Positions 54,379-64,000 of a stretch of DNA of 64,000 nt are shown here, piece after piece (positions within the stretch are counted from its first letter, which is position 1; each line of letters starts with the position of its first letter). This DNA is from JAJVID01 sp050247435 (GTDB lineage: Bacteria; Acidobacteriota; Blastocatellia; RBC074). Location of the stretch: the NCBI GenBank assembly GCA_050247435.1, contig JBFWUF010000038.1:21677-85676 (forward strand), given 5' to 3'. The position numbers were made by a program, and so were the translations under genes. The notes under the pieces were generated by a model. That model was not told where the DNA came from, did not search any database, and saw only the letters and a program-made list of their open reading frames with translations.

Positions 54379-55362
54379 ATGGCTGAAAATTTTATCGAAA
54401 AGCGCAAAGCCAACTGGAAGCGGCTGGAAGAGCTGATTGATCAGGCCCGAACCGTGCGCGGGCTACGCAGTCTGAGCCGCGACGAGGTGCGCGAACTGGC
54501 GCGCAGTTACCGGCGGGCGGCATCAGACCTGGCCATTGCGCGCGTCGAATCGCGCGACCAGCGGCTGGTCAGTTACCTGAACAACTTGGTCATTCGCGCG
54601 CACGGGATGATCTACCGCGCTGAATCGAAAGGCGGACGCGCGATCCTGAATTTTTACCTTTACGAATTCCCGGCGATCTTCCGGCAGACGTTCCGCTACA
54701 CGCTGGCGGTCTTTCTGATTTTCATCGCGATTGCGATCCCGGCGTTCTTCGCGACCTGGCGCAACGACGACTTCGCCGATTTTGCTTACCTGCCACGACC
54801 GGCGGTTCAAAAGATCAAAGACCATCAGACGTGGTGGGAGGACCTGAATAAACAGGCTCCGGTCGGGGCAGCAGCGATTATTACCAACAACATCGGCGTC
54901 GGCATTCTGACCTTCGCATTCAGCGTCTTCCCGGTCGTCGGCACCGTGAACATATTGAAAAACACCGCGCTGCAGTTCGGCGCCATCAACGCGCTGGTCT
55001 TCAAATACGGGATGGGGCACACGCTCTGGGCGTTCGTGGCCGGGCACGCTGTGCTGGAATTCACGGCGATCTTCATCGCGGGCGGAGCGGGATTGATGAT
55101 CGGCCTGTCTGTGCTCGCGCCGGGTGAACGCACGCGGCGCGAGGCGTTGATTGAAAAAGGCGCGGTGGCGATTAAGCTGATGGCCGGCTGTTTCCCGATG
55201 TTCGTGATCGCCGGTTTGATCGAGGGATTCATCTCACCGCTGCCGATCCATTCCGGCTACAGGTTCGCGGTTTCGGCGGCGACGGCAATCGCGCTCGCGG
55301 CCTACCTGCTCAAACCCGAACGAAAAACCGCAAGCGCAGGCGTGATGGTGAAAGAAAATTAG
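54379..55362 (+). CDS. Stage II sporulation protein M-like (DUF95) membrane protein
   Basis: A 327-residue membrane protein of the SpoIIM/DUF95 family. The cytoplasmic N-terminus (FIEKRKANWKRLEELIDQAR and LARSYRRAASDLAIAR) is typical, followed by about six helices with ITNNIGVGILTFAFSVFPV and GHAVLEFTAIFIAGGAGL. Outside Firmicutes this family occurs with RDD-domain and MoxR/DUF58 genes; none are in view. Here it is paired with the CPBP-fold gene. It is not evidence for sporulation. Confidence 0.88.
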   Translation: MAENFIEKRKANWKRLEELIDQARTVRGLRSLSRDEVRELARSYRRAASDLAIARVESRDQRLVSYLNNLVIRAHGMIYRAESKGGRAILNFYLYEFPAIFRQTFRYTLAVFLIFIAIAIPAFFATWRNDDFADFAYLPRPAVQKIKDHQTWWEDLNKQAPVGAAAIITNNIGVGILTFAFSVFPVVGTVNILKNTALQFGAINALVFKYGMGHTLWAFVAGHAVLEFTAIFIAGGAGLMIGLSVLAPGERTRREALIEKGAVAIKLMAGCFPMFVIAGLIEGFISPLPIHSGYRFAVSAATAIALAAYLLKPERKTASAGVMVKEN

Positions 55363-55428
55363 TGTCGCTGTGGTATCATTCGGCCTCAAACCAGAGACCA
55401 ACAACTTCGACGAACAATTCTATTTCCT

Positions 55429-55701
55429 ATGACTGACAAACCGACGACTTTTCTGACGATTCTGACGAAAAACAGCATGTTCTCTTTCCTCGGACTGCTG
55501 CGCGCCGAAACGGCGGTTGACCCGGACGGCCTGTCGAAATCCATCGCGGCAGTGGTGAAACTCGATCCGCGCGAAGGCCAGCCAATCCTGAAGCAATTCG
55601 AGACCAGAAGCGAGGCCAGACGCAATTACGAAGATGCAATCAACACCAGCATCGAGCGCGGCTGGAGCATTGTTTACAGAGGCGCGCCATTGTTTGGGTA
55701 G
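55429..55701 (+). CDS. Small hypothetical protein
   Basis: A 90-residue soluble protein: MTDKPTTFLTILTKNSMFSF, then a charged region ending NTSIERGWSIVYRGAPLFG. The C-terminal half looks like an alpha/beta mini-domain. No Shine-Dalgarno is obvious before ATG at 55429. It stands alone between the SpoIIM-like gene and another unknown gene. I do not recognise the family; composition supports a real protein. Confidence 0.65.
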   Translation: MTDKPTTFLTILTKNSMFSFLGLLRAETAVDPDGLSKSIAAVVKLDPREGQPILKQFETRSEARRNYEDAINTSIERGWSIVYRGAPLFG

Positions 55702-55758
55702 CTGAGCTGTTGAGAAAGGTGCTGAGAGGTGAGCAAGAGCTTGGGCTGAGACGAAAGC

Positions 55759-56271
55759 ATGAAATATCTCGCACTGCTCATATTGCTTTTTCTGCCAGTT
55801 GCCGCAGCACAGAATGGGGCGGAAAAGAAATCAGACCGTCCTGTGTTCAAAGGACTCCTTCAAAAGTACAAAGGCTTCCGAGACATCCAGCCAACTCTTG
55901 AAATTTCCAGTGACAAATCAGTTTTCCTTTCATCCTTTTATCCTCAGGCTGCGGCTCAACTTCTCCGTTACAACGATCGGATGAAAAAATGGGAAGCTGG
56001 CGAGTGGGCGAGATATTGCGCAACAGTGGATGGAGTTACAAAACCGATTGAGATTAAACCAGGAGAGAGCTTCCGACCGAACGTCTACTGGCGATTGTCA
56101 ATGAACAACTGGGACAAGCCAACAGCCTTCATCACAACAGACGGTAAAAACCGCCCTCTGCGTGGGAAATACAAGTTGACGATACAGTATGCGGGAGAAC
56201 CTTGGGTGCTCGGAAACTTTCCCAAGCTCAGATACTTTGCTGATTCAGAGGAATTCTTCATCGAGCCTTAA
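55759..56271 (+). CDS. Secreted hypothetical protein
   Basis: A 170-residue protein with a clear signal peptide (MKYLALLILLFLPVAAAQNG) and a soluble, beta-rich remainder (RYCATVDGVTKPIEIKPGES, FRPNVYWRLSMNNWDKP, YKLTIQYAGEPWVLGNF). The pattern resembles an Ig-like fold for cell-surface use, but I cannot name a family. Codon use is lower in GC than its neighbours, which may point to recent gain. Confidence 0.72.
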   Translation: MKYLALLILLFLPVAAAQNGAEKKSDRPVFKGLLQKYKGFRDIQPTLEISSDKSVFLSSFYPQAAAQLLRYNDRMKKWEAGEWARYCATVDGVTKPIEIKPGESFRPNVYWRLSMNNWDKPTAFITTDGKNRPLRGKYKLTIQYAGEPWVLGNFPKLRYFADSEEFFIEP

Positions 56272-56307
56272 AATAACATCGGACATAGCTAATCCACTCG
56301 GCGCATA

Positions 56308-56472
56308 TCATTTCAGTTTTTTGATCACATCAACCACAAACGCCGCGCAATACTCTCCCGCAATCTCTTCCAGCTTCGGTGAATGAAATTCGGAATCGGA
56401 AATAAACGAAGCCGCCAAACAGACTGCGGCCAGCGTTCTGATCGACAGAGCGCGGCAATAATTTGAATTCAT
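56308..56472 (-). CDS. Very small hypothetical protein
   Basis: A 54-residue frame starting with ATG at 56472 and ending with TGA at 56308-56310: MNSNYCRALSIRTLAAVCLA, then ISDSEFHSPKLEE and a C-terminal FVVDVIKKLK helix. GGAG lies 12 bases before the start, farther than ideal. It begins 24 bases after the stop of the two-helix membrane protein gene on the same strand, so it may be its co-transcribed partner. No database support is available to me. Confidence 0.45.
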   Translation of the reverse strand: MNSNYCRALSIRTLAAVCLAASFISDSEFHSPKLEEIAGEYCAAFVVDVIKKLK

Positions 56473-56496
56473 TTTGGCGAGATTCTCCGGGTTGTC

Positions 56497-57111
56497 TCAG
56501 GTGGGTTGTTCTGCGCCTGACAGCCGGTGTTCGAGCGCGTCGCTGACGATGCGGGCGGCGGTTTCGCTGATCTGCGCGCGCCAGAACTTGCGGTCTTCCT
56601 CGTGCGCGCCGCTCAGCAGCAGCAGGCGTTTCAAAATCTCGGTCGTGACCGCGACCAGGAACGCGCCCTGGCCGGCCTGTTGGCGCAGGTGTTCGTTGTC
56701 GCGTCGCGCGCGGTCGCGCTCCTCGTCCTGCTCGAAGCGCGGGATCTCCTGATCGAGAAGCTCGAAAGCGGCGACGGCGAGTTTCTGCCGTTTGGCTGCG
56801 GCGAATCTGGAAAGCCTCGCGCGCAAATCGGCGCTCAGAGGAACTTCGATCAGCGGCGAAGCGAGTCTGGCCGCCTGCAATGCCTGCCGGCTCCGCAGTA
56901 CGCGTCCGGCAACGAGCATCACCGTCATCCAGTAAGCCACGAACAGACCGCACACCACAGCGAAATCCATGAGCGACCAGGTCTCTTTACCGGTGAGATA
57001 GAAATAAGCGAATGGGATGAAGGCCGGGATCAACGCGAGCAAGATTCGATACCAACTCCAACGCGGCCTGCTTTCAGTGGATTTTCCGGACGGATTGTTC
57101 TGTTCGATCAT
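56497..57111 (-). CDS. Membrane protein with cytoplasmic coiled-coil domain
   Basis: A 204-residue protein from ATG at 57111 (MIEQNNPSGK). Two N-terminal hydrophobic helices are visible (YRILLALIPAFIPFAYFYLT and FAVVCGLFVAYWMTVMLVAG), followed by about 120 mostly charged helical residues (DQEIPRFEQDEERDRARRDN). No family is recognised. It is divergent from the large S9 peptidase gene and followed by the 54-residue frame. Confidence 0.7.
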   Translation of the reverse strand: MIEQNNPSGKSTESRPRWSWYRILLALIPAFIPFAYFYLTGKETWSLMDFAVVCGLFVAYWMTVMLVAGRVLRSRQALQAARLASPLIEVPLSADLRARLSRFAAAKRQKLAVAAFELLDQEIPRFEQDEERDRARRDNEHLRQQAGQGAFLVAVTTEILKRLLLLSGAHEEDRKFWRAQISETAARIVSDALEHRLSGAEQPT

Positions 57112-57358
57112 TGCTGCACCTGTATGATTTCCAGTGTCGCGCGCATTATAGCTCAATCTTCGCGGCAGAACAGCCCCGGAGCAGGTGTCGTGGATTTCCG
57201 CGCGCGTCGAGCGAAGCTTTCCTGAAACGGCGTGATTGGGCCTCGCGTCTCTGCTTGTGGCGAAACTTCATCGCTATCAACCCGTCAATTATGTTCAATC
57301 TTCAATATCGCCGCGCAAGCCACCGGTTTGCGCGAGTCCGCTCAAAAGGAGCCGCATA

Positions 57359-60300
57359 ATGACCACCCACAACTTCCGGCGTTCACGCCCCGTTCGCTTC
57401 TATTCAGCCGTGGCGTTACTGACCTTCTTCGCGCCCGGCCTGATCTTTACCAACTCCGATCTGACGACAAAAGCCCAGCAGGCTTCGGTTGCGCGAGCCA
57501 CGGCCAAACGCGCGATAACGCATCAGGATTACGACGGTTGGCGTTCGATTCAGGGCCAGACGCTTTCGCGCGATGGCAAGTTCGTCGCTTACTCTTTGAT
57601 GCCGCAGGACGGCGATGGCGAGATCGTCATTCGCAATCTGGCGACGGGCGTCGAATGGCGGCACGGCAGAGGCTGGCGTCCGCCGACGCCTCCGCCCGGC
57701 GGCGGCGGAACGCTCGGCCCAGCGGCGTTCGCGCAAGCCGGGCGGCAGAGCAGAATCTTGTTCACCGCTGACAGCCGCTTCGCAGCGTTCACCATCGAGC
57801 CGAACAAAAATGACGTGTTGAAGGCGCGCAAGGAGAAGAAAGCGCCGGACGCAATGCCGAAGAATGCGCTCGGCATCATGGATTTATCTGGAAAAGAGGG
57901 TGGCCAGGTCACTCGCGTCGAACGCGTGAAGAGTTTCCAGGTACCGGAAGACGGCGCAGGCTGGATCGCTTATCAACTGGAAGCGAAGCCGGACGAGAAG
58001 AAGCCGAACGAGAAAACCGCGGAACAGAAGCCAGAGCAGAAGCAGGATGAAGACAACGAAGATTTTCAGCAGCGCGGAAGAGGCTCCGCTGGCGGAAGAT
58101 CGGGCGGCGCGCGGAAGGAATACGGCAGCGACCTCGTGCTGCGAAACCTGACCAACGGCGCCGAGCGCACATTCGCCGACGCGCTGGAATACAGCTTCAG
58201 CAAAGACGCCAGGACGCTGGCCTTCACCGTCTCGTCGAGGAAGGAAGAAGCCAACGGAGTTTACGCGACAACTCCGGGCGCCGATGCCGCGCCGGTTGAT
58301 CTGCTGACCGGCAAAGGCAAGTACTCGAAAATTACCTGGGATGAAGAACAGTCTCAGATGGCGTTTATCAGCGACCGTGACGATGCGGGCGCCAAACAAC
58401 CGAAATTCAAGCTCTATCGTTGGGATCGTAAATCGGCGAAGGCCGCCGAGATTGTTTCGACCGCGACCGCGAATTTCCGCGCTGGCATGATCGTCAGCGA
58501 CCGCGCCAATCTGAGCTTTTCGCGGGACGGCGGCGAGTTGTTCCTGGGAGTGGCGCCGCCTCCGGAACCGGAAAAAGACTCGGAAGCCGACGCGGCCAAC
58601 GCTGACGACAGAGTGGTCGTTGATCTGTGGCACTGGAAAGACGATTACATCCAGCCGATGCAGAAAGTCCGCGCCGAGCAGGAACGCAACAAATCTTATC
58701 GCGCCGTCTACCACATCAAAGAACAAAAATTCGTGCAATTGGCCGACGAGACGATGGAGAACATCAACCCGTCGCCGAACGGCCAATCAGCGATTGGAAC
58801 CGACACTCGCGCTTACCGGAGGCTGGTCGGCGTTGACACCAACTATTCCGACATCTACTTCGTCAACACGGCCGATGGTTCGCGCAAACTGCTTTTGAAG
58901 AAATTTCAATTCCCAGTGTCGTTCTCGCCAAGCGGCAAATACGGCGTCTTCTTCGACGGTAAGGATTGGGGCAGCGTTTCATTCCCCGATGGCAAGTTCA
59001 CGAATCTGACAAAATCGCTCGGCGTCAGTTTCTGGCGCGAAGATACCGACACGCCAAGTACGCCCAGAGCATACGGCAATGGCGATTGGACGAAAGACGA
59101 CAAATACGTTTTGCTTTACGACAAGTACGACGTTTGGCAAATCGCCGCTGACGGATCATCGGCCAGGAATTTGACCGACGGCGTTGGCCGCAAAGAGAAG
59201 ATCGAATTCCGCGTCGTTCGATTGGATCAGGAGCGCGGGCCGGGAGCATCGGATCACGGCATTGATCCGGCCAAGCCGCTGCTGCTCGCCGCTGAAAATG
59301 AATGGACGCGCGACAGCGGTTTTTATCTCGACAGGATTGACGGAGCGGCGCCGGAGAAGTTGCTGATGGCGGCGAAGAACTTCACCGCGCTGGTGAAGGC
59401 CAAAGACGCCGACGTGTTGATGCTGACGGCTTCACGCTTCGACGAATTTCCCGACATTCACGTCACCGACTCGAATTTCAAAGCTCTGAAAAAAGTCAGC
59501 GACGCCGGAAAGCAAAAAGACCAGTTCACGTGGGGCAAGGCCGAGCTTGTGCGGTACAAAAATTCTGACGGCGTCGGATTGAGCGGCATTTTGATCAAAC
59601 CCGACAACTTCGATCCGAAGCGGAAATATCCGATGATCGTTTACATCTACGAGAAGCTGTCGGAAGGCGTGCATCGGTTCGTTGATCCGCGTCCGGGGCA
59701 TTCGGTCAACGCTTCGTTTTACGCCAGCAACGGTTATCTGGTCTTGATGCCAGACATCGTTTACACCATCGGCTATCCGGGCCAGAGCGCGCTCAAGTGC
59801 GTGCTGCCCGCGATTCAATCGGTAGTTGACCAGGGCTTCGTCAACGAAGACGCCATCGGCATTCAAGGCCACAGTTGGGGCGGTTATCAGATCGCGTACA
59901 TGGTCACGCAGTCGAACCGGTTCAAAGCCGCCGCGCCCGGCGCGCTCGTAGGCAATATGACCAGCGCCTACAGCGGCATTCGCTGGGGTACCGGGCTGCC
60001 GCGCCAGTTCCAGTATGAGCGCACGCAGAGCCGCATCGGCGGCAGCCTGTGGGAATATCCGATGCGCTTCATCGAAAACTCGCCGGTCTTCAACGCGCAT
60101 CGCGTGCAGACGCCGATCCTGATGCTGCACAACGACAACGACGACGCCGTGCCGTGGTACCAAGGCATCGAGTATTACCTGGCGCTACGTCGGTTGAACA
60201 AAGAAGTTTACATGTTCAACTACAATGGCGAGCCACACGGCATCCGTCGCCGCCCAAACCAGAAGGATTACACGCGGCGGTTGCAGGAATTCTTCGATCA

Positions 60301-60421
60301 CTTCCTGAAGGGCGCGCCTGCGCCCGAATGGATGGAGAAAGGGATTCCGTATTTGCAACGCGAGAAAGAGAAGGAAAAGTACAGAACGGTATCAGACGCA
60401 AAGGAGAAAGCGCAGAACTGA
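57359..60421 (+). CDS. Large S9 family peptidase, secreted
   Basis: A 1020-residue exported S9 peptidase from ATG at 57359 (AAAAGGAG seven bases upstream); the longer frame upstream is not needed. The signal segment is FYSAVALLTFFAPGLIFT. The propeller region includes SRDGKFVAYSLMPQDGD and a low-complexity Lys/Glu/Gln insert at about residues 215-250 (EQKPEQKQDED). The hydrolase triad is Ser in GHSWGGYQIAY (about 839), Asp in HNDNDDAVPW (about 925) and His in GEPHGIRRRP (about 960). It is longer than usual S9 members (700-800), partly through the insert. It probably degrades peptides outside the cell. Confidence 0.9.
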   Translation: MTTHNFRRSRPVRFYSAVALLTFFAPGLIFTNSDLTTKAQQASVARATAKRAITHQDYDGWRSIQGQTLSRDGKFVAYSLMPQDGDGEIVIRNLATGVEWRHGRGWRPPTPPPGGGGTLGPAAFAQAGRQSRILFTADSRFAAFTIEPNKNDVLKARKEKKAPDAMPKNALGIMDLSGKEGGQVTRVERVKSFQVPEDGAGWIAYQLEAKPDEKKPNEKTAEQKPEQKQDEDNEDFQQRGRGSAGGRSGGARKEYGSDLVLRNLTNGAERTFADALEYSFSKDARTLAFTVSSRKEEANGVYATTPGADAAPVDLLTGKGKYSKITWDEEQSQMAFISDRDDAGAKQPKFKLYRWDRKSAKAAEIVSTATANFRAGMIVSDRANLSFSRDGGELFLGVAPPPEPEKDSEADAANADDRVVVDLWHWKDDYIQPMQKVRAEQERNKSYRAVYHIKEQKFVQLADETMENINPSPNGQSAIGTDTRAYRRLVGVDTNYSDIYFVNTADGSRKLLLKKFQFPVSFSPSGKYGVFFDGKDWGSVSFPDGKFTNLTKSLGVSFWREDTDTPSTPRAYGNGDWTKDDKYVLLYDKYDVWQIAADGSSARNLTDGVGRKEKIEFRVVRLDQERGPGASDHGIDPAKPLLLAAENEWTRDSGFYLDRIDGAAPEKLLMAAKNFTALVKAKDADVLMLTASRFDEFPDIHVTDSNFKALKKVSDAGKQKDQFTWGKAELVRYKNSDGVGLSGILIKPDNFDPKRKYPMIVYIYEKLSEGVHRFVDPRPGHSVNASFYASNGYLVLMPDIVYTIGYPGQSALKCVLPAIQSVVDQGFVNEDAIGIQGHSWGGYQIAYMVTQSNRFKAAAPGALVGNMTSAYSGIRWGTGLPRQFQYERTQSRIGGSLWEYPMRFIENSPVFNAHRVQTPILMLHNDNDDAVPWYQGIEYYLALRRLNKEVYMFNYNGEPHGIRRRPNQKDYTRRLQEFFDHFLKGAPAPEWMEKGIPYLQREKEKEKYRTVSDAKEKAQN

Positions 60422-60430
60422 AGTAACCGC

Positions 60431-60496
60431 CCACGAAGAGACACGAAGAGACACGAAGGAGAATAAAACCAATATGTTTCTTCGTGAACTTCATGG
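60431..60496. repeat. Intergenic repeat (CACGAAG type)
   Basis: The left arm (60431-60458) has three ACACGAAG-type units with a 10-base period, and CTTCGTGAACTTCATGG at 60480-60496 mirrors it. It follows the S9 gene by nine bases. It is the same family as the hairpin at 26906-26979. Confidence 0.78.
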
Positions 60497-60688
60497 ATGA
60501 GGTTGTTCCTCAAACTTTGAACTTCAGCTTTGTTTTTGATTTTCTGGCGTACTGCGATTAAAGGTGATGCGCGGATTTTAACTGCAACTGGCTGCCTTGA
60601 ACGATTCTGCGGTATATTGGCTTCCTGCTCGCCACAGCCGGCAGGCAAGCGAAGGCAGCCGAAAAATAGAATCAAAAGCCGAGGTAAC

Positions 60689-62407
60689 GTGAAATACTTC
60701 CTCCTGATCATCACATTTGCCGGATCAACCATTTTCATTCCCGCAGTCATCTCTCGCGCGCAGCAGTCCTCCCACCCGCAGAAACGTCAGGTGACTTTTG
60801 AGGATGTCCCATCCAGCGCGAGCAAGATCACCTGGACACACGACAACGCCCGATCTGACGCGCGCCATCTGCCGGAGACCTGCAACGGCGGCGGGCTGTT
60901 CTTCGATTACAACAACGACGGATGGCTCGACATCTACTTCGTCAACAGCGGGCCAGCGGACTTTTTCACTCCGAAGACCCTGATCAAAAACGCGCTCTAC
61001 CGCAACAACGGTGATGGAACGTTCACCGATGTGGCCGACAAAGCTGGTGTCGCTTGCGGCCAGATGGGCCATTTCGGGATGGGTGCGGCGGCGGCGGATT
61101 TCGACGGCGACGGATGGCAGGATTTGTACGTCACCAATTACGGCAAAAACGCGCTGTTCCGCAACAACGGCGACGGTACGTTCGCCGACATCACAGCTAA
61201 AGCCGGAGTCGGCGCGCCGAACTGGTCAACCTGCGCGACGTTTTTCGATTACGACAACGACGGCAAGCTCGACCTGTTCGTATCGAGCTTCGTGCAATAC
61301 AGCGGAGCGGCGGACGGTATCTTCTGCGGCGACAATCGCCTCGGCAGGCGTTATTACTGCATCCCGCGCGTCTTCAAACCTCGGCCGAGTTTTCTCTTCC
61401 ACAATGATGGCGCCGGCAAATTCACCGACGTGAGCAAAACGTCGGGCATCGCGGGTTCGCCGGGCAAATCGTTCGGCGCGGTGGCCACGGACATTAACAA
61501 CGACGGGCTGATTGATCTGTTCGTCGCCAACGACACAATGGCCAATCACCTCTTCGTCAACAAAGGCGGCGGCAAATTTGAAGAGATAGGTCTGGCTTCG
61601 GGCGTGGGTTACAGCAATTCGGGCAGCCCGCGTTCGGGGATGGGCGTTGACGCAACGGATTTCGACGGCGACGGCTGGCAAGACCTGTTCGTCGCCAACA
61701 TTGATCAGGAGCTATTCAGTCTTTACCACAACGAGAAAGATCTGACGTTCACCGATCAGGCTGGCGAAATCGGGCAAGCGACAAGGCTGTTGAGCGGGTG
61801 GGGATTGAAGTTTTTCGATTACGACAACGATGGCGACCCCGATCTGATACTGGCCAACGGCCACCCCGACGACATGGTCGAGATACAGGCGTCGCACGTG
61901 AAATACAAAGAGCCGCTGCTGATGTTCGAGAATGTAGACGGCAAGTACAAAAACGTGAGCGCGCAATCCGGCGAGGTCTTCAAGAAGGACTTCCCTGCTC
62001 GCGGCTTGTCGGTTGGCGACATTGACAATGACGGCGACCAGGACGTGCTCGTCATCAACAACGGCGATGCGCCGGTCCTGCTGCGCAACCAGGGCGGGAA
62101 CAAGAACAACTGGATCGGGCTTCAGCTTGTGGCGACAAAAAGCAATCCCGGCGCGGTCGGCGCGATCATCACGTGGTCGGCTGGCGGCGTTAAACGCTCG
62201 CGGCTGAAGACGGGCGGCGGCAGCTATCTTTCCTCACACGATCCACGCGAAGTTTTAGGCGTCGGTCAATCAGCAAAAATCGACAGCATCGAGATCAAAT
62301 GGCCCAGCGGCAAGGCGGACAAACTGACCAGTCCGCCGATCAATCAATACTTCAAAGTTGTCGAGGGCGACGGCGTTGTCAAAACCGCGACGGCATCGGC
62401 GAAATAG
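60689..62407 (+). CDS. CRTAC1/ASPIC-UnbV family FG-GAP repeat protein
   Basis: A 572-residue exported protein starting with GTG at 60689 (GAGG close upstream), giving the signal KYFLLIITFAGSTIFIPAV. Six to seven FG-GAP/VCBS units follow, with calcium-type loops such as DYNNDGWLDIYF, DFDGDGWQDLYV, DYDNDGKLDLFV and DIDNDGDQDVLV, forming a beta-propeller. The C-terminus is an ASPIC/UnbV domain (GGGSYLSSHDPREVLGVG, IDSIEIKWPSGK). Such proteins bind ligands or carbohydrates at the cell surface and are very frequent in Acidobacteriota. Neighbours do not explain its role. Confidence 0.88.
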   Translation: MKYFLLIITFAGSTIFIPAVISRAQQSSHPQKRQVTFEDVPSSASKITWTHDNARSDARHLPETCNGGGLFFDYNNDGWLDIYFVNSGPADFFTPKTLIKNALYRNNGDGTFTDVADKAGVACGQMGHFGMGAAAADFDGDGWQDLYVTNYGKNALFRNNGDGTFADITAKAGVGAPNWSTCATFFDYDNDGKLDLFVSSFVQYSGAADGIFCGDNRLGRRYYCIPRVFKPRPSFLFHNDGAGKFTDVSKTSGIAGSPGKSFGAVATDINNDGLIDLFVANDTMANHLFVNKGGGKFEEIGLASGVGYSNSGSPRSGMGVDATDFDGDGWQDLFVANIDQELFSLYHNEKDLTFTDQAGEIGQATRLLSGWGLKFFDYDNDGDPDLILANGHPDDMVEIQASHVKYKEPLLMFENVDGKYKNVSAQSGEVFKKDFPARGLSVGDIDNDGDQDVLVINNGDAPVLLRNQGGNKNNWIGLQLVATKSNPGAVGAIITWSAGGVKRSRLKTGGGSYLSSHDPREVLGVGQSAKIDSIEIKWPSGKADKLTSPPINQYFKVVEGDGVVKTATASAK

Positions 62408-62443
62408 CCGAATCTCCCACTTGAACACCGAAAGCGCTTCAGC

Positions 62444-63781
<1,338 letters not shown>

Positions 63782-63783
63782 AG

Positions 63784-63871
63784 GTCAGTTTTCAGTTTTC
63801 AGTTTTCAGTTTTCAGTTTTCCGCAAGGTGTGAGATTGCCAACTGACAACTGACAACTGACAACTGACAAC
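63784..63871. repeat. Inverted heptamer repeat inside the accBC operon
   Basis: AGTTTTC is repeated about five times at 63784-63821, and AACTGAC about four times at 63840-63871, as the partly complementary arm. The right side reaches the stop codon of accB. The spacer that normally holds only a Shine-Dalgarno in accBC operons is here filled by the element, so it must be transcribed in the accB-accC message. Confidence 0.88.
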
Positions 63872-64000
63872 TAAATTTTGATTCCGAACAATGGTTGGCC
63901 GTATTCGACTGGCTGGCCGTTTTCGACGAAGATTTTGGCGACGGTTCCGCTGGCGTCGGACTGAATCTCGTTCATCAGCTTCATCGCTTCGATAATGCAG
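63871..64000 (-). CDS. accB: Biotin carboxyl carrier protein of acetyl-CoA carboxylase (C-terminal part)
   Basis: The last 42 codons of a gene running off the right edge. The biotinylation motif EAMKLMNEI is intact, followed by the barrel strands GTVAKIFVENGQPVEYGQPL and the short end FGIKI before TAG at 63871-63873. It is the biotin carrier for AccC, encoded next downstream. The N-terminal part lies outside the window. Confidence 0.92.
   Translation of the reverse strand, partial: CIIEAMKLMNEIQSDASGTVAKIFVENGQPVEYGQPLFGIKI

Noticed and set aside
54379..55362. Evidence for endospore formation from the SpoIIM-like gene
   Set aside because: The DUF95 family is widespread in non-sporulating bacteria and no other sporulation gene is present.
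56330..56953. 207-codon minus-strand frame overlapping the two-helix membrane protein
   Set aside because: It is an Arg-rich alternative frame of the gene at 56497-57111, which has proper membrane helices.
57884..58786. 300-codon minus-strand frame opposite the large S9 peptidase
   Set aside because: Shadow of the propeller-coding region; Phe/Arg/Leu-rich without a recognisable domain.

Overview
The window looks like a chromosomal segment of a moderately GC-rich, free-living aerobic bacterium. I infer Acidobacteriota, most likely the Blastocatellia side of the phylum. The reasons are large secreted S9 peptidases, a CRTAC1/ASPIC-UnbV protein, a DUF1549/DUF1501 pair, a DUF1080 protein, a SpoIIM-like membrane protein, an archaeal-type Ogg, and many intergenic hairpins built from 7-10 bp tandem units. 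This placement rests on gene content only. I see no rRNA, tRNA, CRISPR array, prophage or complete insertion sequence.

Layout. 1-2.2 kb: a DsbA-like thioredoxin protein convergent with a VKOR-type reductase (disulfide formation), then a secreted DUF1080 protein. 2.2-17.1 kb: about 15 kb on the minus strand, read from 17.1 kb downward: an Nramp-like transporter, an SDR, a one-chain molybdenum hydroxylase, an MNT-HEPN pair, an HNH protein, two fold-type-II PLP enzymes (one threonine-synthase-like), an SsnA-type amidohydrolase, an MntA-HepT pair, an LLM flavin oxidoreductase, a beta-ureidopropionase-type amidase and a D-aminoacylase-type amidohydrolase. 17.4-21 kb: a DUF1549/DUF1501 pair. 21-23.1 kb: an MFS exporter and an SDR, minus strand. 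23.3-34.4 kb: a plus-strand catabolic run with an aldehyde dehydrogenase, a truncated hemoglobin, a class III aminotransferase, a dihydropyrimidinase, three small cargo genes, an NCS1 permease, a beta-ureidopropionase, a second LLM oxidoreductase and a methylmalonate-semialdehyde dehydrogenase. 34.6-64 kb: mostly housekeeping and envelope genes: RNase Z, Ogg, lytic transglycosylase, TlpA-like protein, PgeF, AcpS, two S9 peptidases, CPBP and SpoIIM-like membrane proteins, CRTAC1 protein, AccC and the end of AccB.

How the genes work together. The plus-strand run reads as reductive pyrimidine catabolism: NCS1 uptake, ring opening by dihydropyrimidinase, decarbamoylation by the nitrilase-family amidase, transamination of beta-alanine or beta-aminoisobutyrate, and oxidation of the semialdehyde to acetyl-CoA or propionyl-CoA. 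The first enzyme, the Fe-S dihydropyrimidine dehydrogenase (PreA/PreT or PydA), is not in the window. A nitrilase plus LLM-oxidoreductase pair occurs twice, once in each catabolic run. The minus-strand run resembles in part the E. coli xdhD/ssnA region and probably handles another N-heterocycle or N-carbamoyl/N-acyl amino acid; its substrate is not fixed by sequence.

The intergenic spaces hold an unusual set of inverted repeats whose arms are short tandem units, often heptamers. One heptamer tract also lies in frame inside the ssnA-like gene.
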